This document shows positions 8,793-17,053 of a stretch of 64,000 bases of DNA, in pieces; the stretch's first letter is position 1; each line of letters begins with the position of its first letter. The position numbers and the translations under genes were made by a program. Source of the DNA: CBDCLY01 sp965218715 (GTDB lineage Bacteria > Bacteroidota > Bacteroidia > Flavobacteriales_E > Vicingaceae). The notes beneath the pieces are model-generated. The model was not told where the DNA came from. It saw nothing but the letters and a program-made list of their open reading frames with translations, and made no database searches. The DNA is taken from the NCBI GenBank assembly GCA_965218715.1, contig CBDCLY010000027.1, forward strand, positions 102,216 through 166,215, read 5' to 3'.

Positions 8793-9985
8793 AGGATTGA
8801 TTCTATATCTTTATCCATTGCCGTAAACAGGTCATTCCATCGGTACTTTTTATTGGCCAATTCTCTCGAAGATCTTCCTAAACTGGTCCAGAGTTCTTCT
8901 TCATTCAATAAATCAATACAATGTTTTGCAAAAACTTTTTTATCGTCAGCAATGAATAAATGCTCAGCAGATTTCACCGCTAAACCTTCTGCCCCAACAC
9001 TTGTAGTAACAGATGGAACACCTCGATATAAGCCTTCTAAAACTTTAACCTTCATTCCACTTCCTATTCTTAATGGAGCGATGTAAACTCTCGTCTTTCT
9101 TAAGTATTCGTCTAAATTTTCCACAAAACCAGTAAGCTCAACATCCGATTGCCGAGCTACCGCTTCAATAATTCTTTGATCTGCGTTTTTTCCTAACACA
9201 TACATTTTGACCCCAGTTTCTTTCTCTTTTATTTTTGGCCAGACCTCATTCAAGAACCAGACAAGGCCATCAACATTGGGCTCCCAGTTTAAAGTACCCA
9301 TAAAACAAAGTGCTTTTTCAGTTGATTGAAATGATAATGCAGGCAATTCTAAAAGTTGATCATTCCCTAAGTGAAATGTGTTTCTAATCTTAGTGTTAGG
9401 GAACCCATTTTTTTTCATAATGTTCTTTGTCTGAAGGAGTACAAAAAACGATGTCAGCTTTGTCAAATAATTGCCTTTCATAAGCCTTAACACGCTTGCT
9501 CTCAATCATTATCAGAGCTTTCTTTATCGGGTTTTTTTCAACCATTGCCATGCGCTCCCAAAGTGCAAATTCAGCATTGTGCGTATGTAGAATAATTTTG
9601 CCTTTATATTTCTTAGGTACAAATTGGAAGACCTCATAATGGTCTACAATGATGGCATCATATTGATTTGCGTTTTTCTTAAGCCATTCTGATAACACCT
9701 TAGACTTGTTTCGGAACAAGTTCAAACTAGGGGCACTAAAGTAACTCTTAAGAAGGTTGAGTCCTGAACGTTTATGTTGACAGCAGTGCCAAAATAAGAT
9801 TTCAAATTAGTAGCAGCTTCAAAAGCCTTTTCATTCTCGCGATCAGTTCCTTTTAAAAGGCAAGCTACACTTAAATCATAACGACCTTCTAAATCCTTTA
9901 TGTACTTAAAAGACTTAATTGTTCCGCCACTTTGAGGAGGGTATGGAAGTTCTGTACTAATGAAAAGAATCGCCTTTTTTGGCAT
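8789..9985 (-). pseudogene. family 4-like glycosyltransferase broken by two frameshifts
   Basis: Three overlapping frames together encode one glycosyltransferase of about 398 residues. The N-terminus reads AILFISTELPYPPQSGGTIK, the middle IILHTHNAEFALWERMA, and the C-terminal GT-B domain contains CFMGTLNWEPNVDGLVWFLN and VTTSVGAEGLAVKSAEH. The first break is near 9772-9778, where adding one A to a three-A run joins VNIN to the frame reading SGLNLLKSYFSAPSLNLFRN. The second is at 9411-9418, where an eight-A run (minus strand) would need seven to join KEHYE to KNGFPNTKIRN. One short and one long A run means either sequencing/assembly error or a recent knockout. No internal stops or decay are seen elsewhere, and the promoter looks intact. 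Confidence 0.8.
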
Positions 9986-10014
9986 GCAATTTTTTTTAAT
10001 GGCTCGAAGTTAGT

Positions 10015-10042
10015 CAAAAGTAAATTTGTGTTCCATCGACAA
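10015..10042 (-). promoter_or_regulatory. candidate promoter for the frameshifted glycosyltransferase
   Basis: On the minus strand, TTG (10042-10040) is followed after 17 bases by TACTTTTG (10022-10015), an exact match to TTG-N17-TAnnTTTG. It ends 30 bases upstream of the ATG at 9985. Confidence 0.5.
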
Positions 10043-10089
10043 TAAAATAAGGGCAAAAAATATATACATTTGATTTATTCTACTACCGA

Positions 10090-10746
10090 ATGTCTAAAAA
10101 AATTGTAATTGTTGATGATCACCATCTCGTGCTTGATGGATTATGCTCCATGGTGGAAGAAATGGACGGCTATAAAGTAATTGGTACTGCTGGAAATGGG
10201 AAAGAAGGGCTTCAATTGATTGAATTATTATCACCTGAAATCGTGATAATGGACATAGACATGCCCATCATGAATGGGCTAGAAGCCACAAGAAGAATTA
10301 AAGCCTCCAGTTCAAATGCGAAAATTCTAATCCTTACCATGCACAATGAAGTTGCACTAATTAAGAAAGTAATGGACATTGGAGCAGATGGATATTTGCT
10401 GAAAAATGCAGATAGAGAAGAGTTTGTTGAAGCTTTAAGTTCGATGTCTAAAGGAAAATCATTTTTTAGCACGGCAGTCACACAATCACTTCTGGATCCG
10501 CAAGGTGATAGAACCAATAATTTCGAAATCTCTCCAGATTCCTTACAATTGGCTAAGCTCACTGAGAGAGAGATAGAGGTATTAAAGTTTATTGCTGAAG
10601 GAATGTCCAATAAGGAAATAGGAGAAGAACTCTTCATCTCGCATCGAACTGTAGATTCACATCGAACCAACCTAATGAAGAAATTAGATGTTCACAACAT
10701 TGCTGGGTTGATCAAAATAGCCATCAAAAATGGATTAGTGAATTAA
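10090..10746 (+). CDS. NarL/FixJ-family response regulator
   Basis: The 218-residue protein has an N-terminal receiver domain (about 4-118) with the acidic pair VDDHH, phosphoacceptor Asp55 in IVIMDIDMPIMNGLE, the conserved Thr in LILTMH and Lys in YLLKNAD, followed by a LuxR-type helix-turn-helix (about 157-215, LTEREIEVLKFIAEGMSNKEI). It is a DNA-binding transcription regulator and the likely partner of the TPR histidine kinase, which has the matching HisKA_3 type. A perfect -7 box (TACATTTG, 10065-10072) lies 18 bases upstream of the start, but no TTG at the right spacing was found. Confidence 0.92.
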   Translation: MSKKIVIVDDHHLVLDGLCSMVEEMDGYKVIGTAGNGKEGLQLIELLSPEIVIMDIDMPIMNGLEATRRIKASSSNAKILILTMHNEVALIKKVMDIGADGYLLKNADREEFVEALSSMSKGKSFFSTAVTQSLLDPQGDRTNNFEISPDSLQLAKLTEREIEVLKFIAEGMSNKEIGEELFISHRTVDSHRTNLMKKLDVHNIAGLIKIAIKNGLVN

Positions 10747-10836
10747 TTGAATCCACTGGATCGAATTCAGTTAATTACCCTATTTACATCGACTATTTTC
10801 TAGCTTTCATTTGTATCAAACAAAATTATCGACCAG

Positions 10837-11049
10837 ATGAGCACACTAATTCAAAAAGACCTAAGCAACCGAGAAATTCAAGTATTGAAACTCATTTGCA
10901 ATGGACACTCTAATACACAAGTTGGGAAAATATTGAGCATTAGTCACCGAACAGTAGACTCTCACAGAACCAACATTAGAAACAAACTTGGCTTAAAGAA
11001 TTTAGCCGATATGATTCGATTTGCACTTAAAAAAGGACACATAAAATGA
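10837..11049 (+). CDS. stand-alone LuxR-type HTH protein lacking a receiver domain
   Basis: This 70-residue protein is almost nothing but a LuxR/GerE-type DNA-binding domain: DLSNREIQVLKLICNGHSNT, the recognition helix region ISHRTVDSHRTNI and the end ALKKGHIK. It closely resembles the HTH of the response regulator encoded 90 bases upstream, sharing SHRTVDSHRTN exactly, so it looks like a duplicated output domain without its receiver. It has an in-frame ATG and stop, and a hairpin follows directly, so it is probably expressed rather than a fragment. It may act as a constitutive or competing DNA binder; this is inference. Confidence 0.8.
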   Translation: MSTLIQKDLSNREIQVLKLICNGHSNTQVGKILSISHRTVDSHRTNIRNKLGLKNLADMIRFALKKGHIK

Positions 11050-11077
11050 AACACTAGGGTAGATCCCCTAGTGTTTT
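11049..11077 (+). terminator. hairpin terminator after the HTH gene
   Basis: An 11-bp stem (AAACACTAGGG with CCCTAGTGTTT) starts at the last base of the stop codon and ends in only four T, so termination may be partial. Confidence 0.6.
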
Positions 11078-11140
11078 GGGATATTTACTCTATATTAAGC
11101 TACTCATTTCAACAATACATTTGCTCTATACAAACAAGTC

Positions 11141-12247
11141 ATGAAGAAAATTTTAGGCATATTAATAGGTACATTTTTCTTGCTAAACCTTGCGGCTCAG
11201 AACATAAATAAACGTTTCGAACGCTGGCAGATAAGTGATAAACCTGCGAATATCACAGGTGTTGATATTTCTCCAGATGGGAATACACTTGCATTGGTTT
11301 GTGGTAAAAAACAGCCTTTATTTCTTTACAATTTATCCTCTCGAAGCATCATTGATGAAATTGATGTTAAGTCGGAAAACATGGGTTACAATGTTGCCTA
11401 TTCTTCAAAAGGAAATTACCTTCTTCTTCAAGAAAAGAAAATAGAAACTAGCTTTAAAAAAGCCAAAAAGGCGGATTATTCAGTTGTTGATATTAACTCT
11501 AAAAAGGTGATACATCACTTTGTGAAAATTAACGATGCGAAAATATCTGCCGATGAAAAGCAAATTGTAACCTTAGAAAATGGAACGGTAAACTTTCGTG
11601 ACATTAAAACGGGTAAACTGATCAAACAATTCACTCCAGAGGATGCTTGCAATGCATTGGCAATTTCAGAAGATGGCAAAAGCATAGCATTGGTCATTAA
11701 GCCAAATAAGAAAGAGGTTTCTGCTGCGCCCAGTGTTAGGGATAATAAAAAGGCAATTAAAAAAACCGCCAAACTAAAACACATGATCGCCATTTATGAT
11801 ACCGAGTCTTTTGATCAAATAAAGTTGGTTCCAGAAATTTATGACAACATCAACTTGCTATATTACATGAACAATGACAAGAAATTACTTTCCTTTAATA
11901 TGGCAGTAAATTCCTATGTAAATGTTGTAGATGCAAGCAATAATCAGCCAACAAGAGAAAGCTATTTGAGTAGAACAAGCATGCAGCCTGAATTTGAATA
12001 TTCAAAAAACGAAGAGTTTTTTGGAATTTCTACCGTTGATGCTTGGCCAGCTGTTAATGTATACAAAGTTGATGGTGGAGCAATAGTAGACAGCTACAAT
12101 ACACAGATGAAAATTTGGAAGAATATCAAGAAGAAAATATACCCAGGAACCAATACCAGTTTTACCTTTATGCCAAACAATAGAGAGATTTTAATCGCTT
12201 ATGGCAATTCATTAATACTTTGGAAATTTGATAAAGATGAAGAATAA
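11141..12247 (+). CDS. secreted WD40-like beta-propeller protein
   Basis: The 368-residue protein has a signal peptide (1-20, FFLLNLAAQ) and then propeller-like blades, for example ITGVDISPDGNTLALVCG, AISEDGKSIALVI and FTFMPNNREILIAYGN, the typical SPDG blade motif of WD40/PD40 proteins. A lysine-rich insert lies at about 185-215. It is probably periplasmic or surface exposed. It overlaps the next gene (start 12237 before stop 12247), so translation is likely coupled. A -7 box (TACATTTG, 11116-11123) precedes it. Substrate or partner unknown. Confidence 0.65.
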   Translation: MKKILGILIGTFFLLNLAAQNINKRFERWQISDKPANITGVDISPDGNTLALVCGKKQPLFLYNLSSRSIIDEIDVKSENMGYNVAYSSKGNYLLLQEKKIETSFKKAKKADYSVVDINSKKVIHHFVKINDAKISADEKQIVTLENGTVNFRDIKTGKLIKQFTPEDACNALAISEDGKSIALVIKPNKKEVSAAPSVRDNKKAIKKTAKLKHMIAIYDTESFDQIKLVPEIYDNINLLYYMNNDKKLLSFNMAVNSYVNVVDASNNQPTRESYLSRTSMQPEFEYSKNEEFFGISTVDAWPAVNVYKVDGGAIVDSYNTQMKIWKNIKKKIYPGTNTSFTFMPNNREILIAYGNSLILWKFDKDEE

Positions 12248-12614
12248 TAGAAAAGCATTCACTATCCTATTAATGGGCTTGCTATTTTTAGCTAGCAACA
12301 ATTTAATGGCGCAAAAAAAGCCCTATATTGCTGAACAAGAGAAGATAATCGAAGCGGCTTATCAGGCTTTAGATGAATCGATGAAAGGCGAAGGAGAATT
12401 AAGAACCTTCATCAATGAAAACCAACTCAAAGGAAGTTACACCTTTAACATCACCATAAGAAATAAGGGAGAAGTTTCTACAGTATCCGCTGTTGAAAGA
12501 GAAGGAGAGGTGGCTGGCCAAAACAAGCTTAAAAATTATTTGAAGGAAATTCGTTTTCCCTTTAAAATGCCAAAAAACAAAAGCTACAAATTCAAATACA
12601 AATTCAAATTATAA
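12237..12614 (+). CDS. small secreted protein resembling a TonB C-terminal fold
   Basis: The 125-residue product has a signal peptide (about 1-25, ending NNLMAQ) and a C-terminal stretch (about 62-125) reading YTFNITIRNKGEVSTVSAV and ending in alternating Lys/Phe (KSYKFKYKFKL). The order strand, turn with NKGEV, helix, FPFKMP, final strand is like the C-terminal domain of TonB-related proteins. No TonB box-binding residues can be checked by eye, so the fold is a suggestion only. ATG at 12237 is used because it directly precedes the signal peptide. It sits between two propeller-protein genes and overlaps the first. Confidence 0.55.
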   Translation: MKNNRKAFTILLMGLLFLASNNLMAQKKPYIAEQEKIIEAAYQALDESMKGEGELRTFINENQLKGSYTFNITIRNKGEVSTVSAVEREGEVAGQNKLKNYLKEIRFPFKMPKNKSYKFKYKFKL

Positions 12615-12637
12615 CACTAACCTTTAAATAAACACTA

Positions 12638-14317
12638 ATGAACTTTAACAGAATAGGGAAGCTAGGTTCCAAAGCCGGAATTACTTCTAAAATATTGAGC
12701 TTTTGCATGTTCTTGTCCTTTGCGACAAACGGGGTGGCCCAAGAAGAAATGCAAATTAAATGGGAAAAAACCTTTGAGCACAAAACCGATCGTGTAGGAA
12801 CAGGTCTTGAGGGACCAAAGGAGGTCAGTTACATTGCAACTGATAAAACGATTACAGTATTTAAAACCTCAGATGGATCCGTCGTTTGGTCAAAGTCATT
12901 TAAAGAACTAGCTCCAAAATTGAGAAAGATTGATGAACTGATTCCATTCTGGAAATCGAATTGTTTATTTCTATTCGAGAAAAAAGGTGGAAAAGATCAA
13001 ATTGCTGTAATTGATTTTAGAACTGGAGATTTACTTTGGAACACAGATCGTTATTCCAAGCTTTCAGAAGATAACATCGTTTACATCGCAGAAGATGATG
13101 CTTTTGCCATGTCCTTAGCAGGTTCTTTGAACTATGTTAAAGCAAGAACTGGTGAAGAATTGTGGGAAACTTCGCAATTTACAGGTGTAGTCGGAAAGTA
13201 CTTTTATGAGAATGGTTTCATTACAGCAATTAACTTGTCTCCTTCTGGATTAAAAGGATTATTTAAGGGGTTTAAAAATCAAATTGCAAAAATTAACCTT
13301 AGCAATGGCGACATAGTTTGGGAAACGATTTACCGAGGAGTAGCTGAACGAAAAATATTGACCAAAGAGCCTGTTTATGATTTCTTTAAAGATGGGAATA
13401 AGATATTTCTACACTTAAACGGAATCCAGGTGTTTGATTATAAAACAGGTGCATCTTTATGGTCTGCCGCTTACGATGCTACACCAAAAGTAATAGGAGC
13501 ACCAGCTGGAGCAATTGCTTGGGGAGTTTATGGTGCTGTTGCTGATCCAGTTAGAGTAGGAAACGATGTTTACGTCATCGAGATGAGCAAGAAAAGCGAT
13601 CAAAAAATTAAAAAGTACGATTACAATACCGGAAAACTATTGTGGACTTCTCCTGAGATAAAAAAAGCAAGAGCATTGCCTAACTTATTTGTTGTTGGAG
13701 ATAAAGTAGTAGTTCAAATTGGTGGTGTAGTAGAAACACATGCTATCGTTAGAGTGAAAGATTCGGAAGGAAACATTACCATAACTAGAACAATTGCTTA
13801 TAAAAATGTAAAACCTAATGGAATGCAAGCCTTTAATACCTCAGATGGTTCTTTCGCTTGGGCTTCAGAGAAATTTAAAAAAGGAATTACCAATGCATTT
13901 GTCAATGGAGAAACTGTTTATGTGTGTAGTGGAAAGGCACTTTATTCGATTCAAGCCGCAACTGGCACAGAGAATTATGAAGTAAATACCAAAGCTGATG
14001 GAGTAGGACTTGCTGTACAAATTTTGAAGCATGATGATAAGATTGCTGTTATCGGACAGAAAGGAATAACAACCCATAAATTATCTGACGGTAGTTTAGT
14101 TAATGCTAGCAAATACAAGCGTTCTGAAATGATGAGAAGAGAAGGCAACATTGTAATAATGGAAACCACTAAAAAAGACATCGCATGTTTCGATTTAAAC
14201 GATTGTACTTACCAAGAATACAATAATAAAAAGTCGGCCTCTTCAGTCTTAAGTCAGGATGGCAACTTTGTTTATGTCTACCAAAAGAAAAATGTTATCA
14301 AGCTAAAAACAAGATAA
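12638..14317 (+). CDS. PQQ-like beta-propeller repeat protein, secreted
   Basis: The 559-residue protein has an N-terminal hydrophobic signal (about 15-35, ending NGVAQ) and repeated blades of the PQQ/quinoprotein propeller type: TSDGSVVWSKSF, FRTGDLLWNTDRY, ARTGEELWETSQF, LSNGDIVWETIY, YKTGASLWSAAY, YNTGKLLWTSPEI and TSDGSFAWASEKF. At least seven such TG/DG...W motifs are visible. Similar proteins serve as scaffolds (BamB-like) or dehydrogenases; no catalytic residues stand out, so scaffold or binding is more likely. It follows the TonB-C-like small gene by 23 bases and is closed by a terminator. Confidence 0.75.
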   Translation: MNFNRIGKLGSKAGITSKILSFCMFLSFATNGVAQEEMQIKWEKTFEHKTDRVGTGLEGPKEVSYIATDKTITVFKTSDGSVVWSKSFKELAPKLRKIDELIPFWKSNCLFLFEKKGGKDQIAVIDFRTGDLLWNTDRYSKLSEDNIVYIAEDDAFAMSLAGSLNYVKARTGEELWETSQFTGVVGKYFYENGFITAINLSPSGLKGLFKGFKNQIAKINLSNGDIVWETIYRGVAERKILTKEPVYDFFKDGNKIFLHLNGIQVFDYKTGASLWSAAYDATPKVIGAPAGAIAWGVYGAVADPVRVGNDVYVIEMSKKSDQKIKKYDYNTGKLLWTSPEIKKARALPNLFVVGDKVVVQIGGVVETHAIVRVKDSEGNITITRTIAYKNVKPNGMQAFNTSDGSFAWASEKFKKGITNAFVNGETVYVCSGKALYSIQAATGTENYEVNTKADGVGLAVQILKHDDKIAVIGQKGITTHKLSDGSLVNASKYKRSEMMRREGNIVIMETTKKDIACFDLNDCTYQEYNNKKSASSVLSQDGNFVYVYQKKNVIKLKTR

Positions 14318-14340
14318 TGTCTTTCTAAACCATTTAATCT

Positions 14341-14377
14341 GGGATTAAGAAAGCTTGCTTTTTTAATCCCTTTTTTA
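14341..14377 (+). terminator. Rho-independent terminator after the propeller gene
   Basis: The stem GGGATTAA...TTAATCCC extends inward through a mostly paired AT-rich region and is followed by a run of six T. It ends ten bases before the next start codon, so the ompA-like gene depends on readthrough or on a promoter hidden in this short gap. Confidence 0.75.
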
Positions 14378-14386
14378 TTCTATATT

Positions 14387-16312
14387 ATGAAAAAGAGTGT
14401 TTTATTAATTGGGCTATGTATTGCCCTAGGAAATCTTTTTGCCCAAAGTCAAATGGCCAATTATCATTTTGATCAAGGTAAAGCCTACTACGATGAAGAT
14501 GATTATGCTGCGGCAATAGATGAATTGTTAATTGCCCTTGAAAAAGATGCTACTCATGCTGATGCTTTATGTTATCTAGGGTATGCCTATTATGACACAG
14601 ATGAACATGCAAAGGTTGTTGAGGTTTATCAAAAACTCGAAAAAGCGCATCCAGATTATTGGGCTTGGTATTTATACTTGAAAGGGAATGCCAATACCTC
14701 TTTGGGAAAACATGAGGCTGCAGCAATTGATTATCAAAAATTCATTGATAATTACAGCGCCGCTGCAGACCGAGTTTCATACCATCATCAGGCTGCCTAC
14801 AAAATGGCTTATGCAAAAGGAGTAAATGCAGTGCGAAGTAAAAAAAGTCAGATGCCACAACCAATCAATTTAGGTGCTGGAGTAAACACCATTTCTGATG
14901 ACATGATGCCACAAATTAATCCTACTGGAACAAGGTTATATTTCACCAGCTCGAGACAAGGGGGGATGGATGACATCGACGAAGATGAAGAAAATGATTG
15001 GGGTGAAGATCTTTATTTTATTGAAACCAAGGGCACGGGCTGGGGTAGGCCACAGTTGCTTCCAGAGCCTATCAATACCTATGACAATGATGGCACGTCT
15101 ACCTTTTCTGCAGATGGACAACAATTGATTTATGTAAAATGTGGTGATGATGGAATTGGGAGTTGCGACCTATGGACCTGTGAACTAAACGGAACAACTT
15201 GGTCTAAACCTAGCAATTTAGGTAATGTTGTCAATGACGAGGAATGGGATTCTCAACCAAGCTTATCTGCCGATGGTCAATCACTAGCTTTTGTGTCAAC
15301 TAGAGGTGGAACATACAATGGAAGCATGGACATCTTTATTTCAAGAAAAAACAAATTCGGACAATGGGGAGTTCCCGTAAATGCTGGAACTAAGATAAAT
15401 ACTCCATTTGGAGAGAAAAGCCCTTACTTAGCACCTGATGGTAAAACCATGTATTTTGCCTCTGAAGGTCATCCTGGATTTGGAGATTATGATTTATTTG
15501 TTACGGTATTTGAAGGGGGAGAATGGACAGATCCTGTTAATTTAGGAGCACCATTAAACTCTTCAGGCGAGGACACTTATTTTACAATATCAGCTAGCGG
15601 AGAGAAGGCCTATTTTGCATCAGATCGATCTGGGTCAGGAAAACTAGATCTCTTTTCAGTTTCAATCCCAGAGGCGCTTAGGCCACAACCAAGTGTTATT
15701 GTGCAAGGAATTGTTAGCAAGAACAAAACCAATGAAAAATTAGATGCTTGGGTGCTTGTTGAGGATTTAAGTACAGGAGAGTTAATCGCAACCACAAAAA
15801 GTAATTCCTCAACAGGGAAATACCTTGTTGTTTTGCCGGCAGGAAAAAATTACAGCGTTTCAGCAAATAAAGATGGATATTTCTTTTATTCAAACCAGTT
15901 CAACATTCCAGAGGAAAGCAAGTATGAGGAAATCGAAAAAAACATCAGCCTAAAACCAATTGAAAAAGGAGCAAGAGTGGTGCTAAACAATATCTTTTTT
16001 GAAACAGGGTCAGCTACTCTTAGTCAAGAAAGCTATATAGAGCTAGGGAAAGCAGTAGACCTTTTGAACCAAAATAAGAACATGGTGGTAGAAATTGGAG
16101 GGCATACAGATAATGTTGGCTCAGACGAAAACAACATGCGCTTATCACATGAAAGGGCCAAATCGGTTAGAGAATTTCTTGTAAAAGCAGGAATTGTTAG
16201 TACTAGATTGGAAGCAAAAGGCTATGGTGAAACTCAACCTGTTGCAAACAATGAAACCGAAGAAGGTAGGCATGCCAACAGGAGAACGGAGTTTGTTATT
16301 CTCGACAATTGA
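14387..16312 (+). CDS. OmpA-family protein with TPR, PD40 propeller and carboxypeptidase-regulatory-like domains
   Basis: The 641-residue protein has a signal peptide (1-20, ending LFAQ), TPR-like helices (about 25-150), a PD40/WD40-like propeller (about 160-430; MPQINPTGTRLYFTSSRQGG, FSADGQQLIYV, SADGQSLAFVSTRGG, APDGKTMYFASEGHPG), a beta-sandwich of the CarboxypepD_reg type (about 435-520, VQGIVSKNKTNEKLDAWVLV) and an OmpA peptidoglycan-binding domain (about 530-641, EIGGHTDNVGSDENNMRLS and ERAKSV). The same domain order occurs in T9SS component PorE and related envelope proteins of Bacteroidota. It likely anchors an outer-membrane assembly to peptidoglycan. Whether this is PorE itself is not decided here. 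Confidence 0.85.
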   Translation: MKKSVLLIGLCIALGNLFAQSQMANYHFDQGKAYYDEDDYAAAIDELLIALEKDATHADALCYLGYAYYDTDEHAKVVEVYQKLEKAHPDYWAWYLYLKGNANTSLGKHEAAAIDYQKFIDNYSAAADRVSYHHQAAYKMAYAKGVNAVRSKKSQMPQPINLGAGVNTISDDMMPQINPTGTRLYFTSSRQGGMDDIDEDEENDWGEDLYFIETKGTGWGRPQLLPEPINTYDNDGTSTFSADGQQLIYVKCGDDGIGSCDLWTCELNGTTWSKPSNLGNVVNDEEWDSQPSLSADGQSLAFVSTRGGTYNGSMDIFISRKNKFGQWGVPVNAGTKINTPFGEKSPYLAPDGKTMYFASEGHPGFGDYDLFVTVFEGGEWTDPVNLGAPLNSSGEDTYFTISASGEKAYFASDRSGSGKLDLFSVSIPEALRPQPSVIVQGIVSKNKTNEKLDAWVLVEDLSTGELIATTKSNSSTGKYLVVLPAGKNYSVSANKDGYFFYSNQFNIPEESKYEEIEKNISLKPIEKGARVVLNNIFFETGSATLSQESYIELGKAVDLLNQNKNMVVEIGGHTDNVGSDENNMRLSHERAKSVREFLVKAGIVSTRLEAKGYGETQPVANNETEEGRHANRRTEFVILDN

Positions 16313-16317
16313 TGCAT

Positions 16318-16347
16318 TTGTTCGATATTTCGAAATGTTTAATTTAG
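16318..16347 (+). promoter_or_regulatory. weak promoter candidate upstream of the redoxin gene
   Basis: TTG, 19 bases, then TAATTTAG (one mismatch to TAnnTTTG). The box ends only nine bases before the ATG at 16357, which would make the transcript nearly leaderless. The spacer holds TTCGA...TCGAA arms. Confidence 0.28.
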
Positions 16348-16356
16348 AAGAAAAAA

Positions 16357-16974
16357 ATGAAGAAGATAAATTTGGCTTTATTAGCCCTCCCTTTGGTTTT
16401 ATTCAGTTTCACTGGAGAAGGAAAATACAAAACATTAGAAATTGGTAGCGATGCCCCTATGGTTGATCTGTCAATGAAGGCTACTGATGGAGGAAACTAC
16501 TCCTTAGACGATTTGAAAAAAGAAATGGGAACTGCTGTTATTTTTTCCTGCAACACCTGCCCATTCGTTATCGCTTGGGAGGATCGTTATCCAGATTTGG
16601 CTAAATTGGCTGCCGATAATAATATTGGCTTTGTTCTAATCAACTCAAATGAAGCCAAAAGAAATGGAGATGATTCTTTCGAAAACATGGTTGCCCACGC
16701 TAAAAAAGCAGGCTACCCTTCTACACCATATTTAGTTGATGAGAAATCTCAATTGGCAAATGCTTTTGGCGCGAAAACGACTCCTCATGTTTTTCTTTTT
16801 GACGAAGAATGGGAATTGGTTTATGAAGGTGCCATAGATGACAATTATAAAGATGCTGAGGCAGCAACAGCGCATTACTTAACAGAAGCGATAAAGCGCA
16901 GAGCAAAAGGAGAAAGAATTGACCCTAGCACTAGCAAAGCTTTAGGATGTAGCATAAAAAGGGTAAAAGTTTAA
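16357..16974 (+). CDS. secreted thioredoxin-like (redoxin) protein
   Basis: The 205-residue protein has a short signal sequence (about 1-20) and an AhpC/TSA-like thioredoxin fold: DAPMVDLSMKATDGGNYSL, then the redox site FSCNTCPFVIAWEDRYPDL with a CNTC pair, and the cis-Pro region AKTTPHVFLFDEEW. The C-terminus carries an extra conserved Cys (KALGCSIKR). Members of this family are common in Bacteroidota and probably act as periplasmic thiol reductases or peroxidases; the exact substrate is unknown. It is followed by a strong bidirectional terminator shared with the convergent SprB-repeat gene. Confidence 0.85.
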   Translation: MKKINLALLALPLVLFSFTGEGKYKTLEIGSDAPMVDLSMKATDGGNYSLDDLKKEMGTAVIFSCNTCPFVIAWEDRYPDLAKLAADNNIGFVLINSNEAKRNGDDSFENMVAHAKKAGYPSTPYLVDEKSQLANAFGAKTTPHVFLFDEEWELVYEGAIDDNYKDAEAATAHYLTEAIKRRAKGERIDPSTSKALGCSIKRVKV

Positions 16975-16995
16975 TTTGCACCTCGTCTACATTCA

Positions 16996-17044
16996 ATAGC
17001 ATAAAAAAAGCCCCCTGAGTTTCAGGGGGCTTTTTTTATGCTAT
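16996..17044. terminator. bidirectional terminator, 23-bp perfect inverted repeat
   Basis: Two perfectly complementary 23-base arms (16996-17018 and 17022-17044) flank a three-base loop. Each arm contains GCCCCCTGA next to seven A (or T), so the hairpin has a T run in both directions and serves both the redoxin gene and the convergent SprB-repeat gene, whose stop lies ten bases away. Confidence 0.92.
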
Positions 17045-17053
17045 GTATTTCTC

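Noticed and set aside
10212..10670. Long reverse-strand frame inside the response regulator gene
   Set aside because: It mirrors the codon pattern of the sense gene; no start signal or family match is seen.
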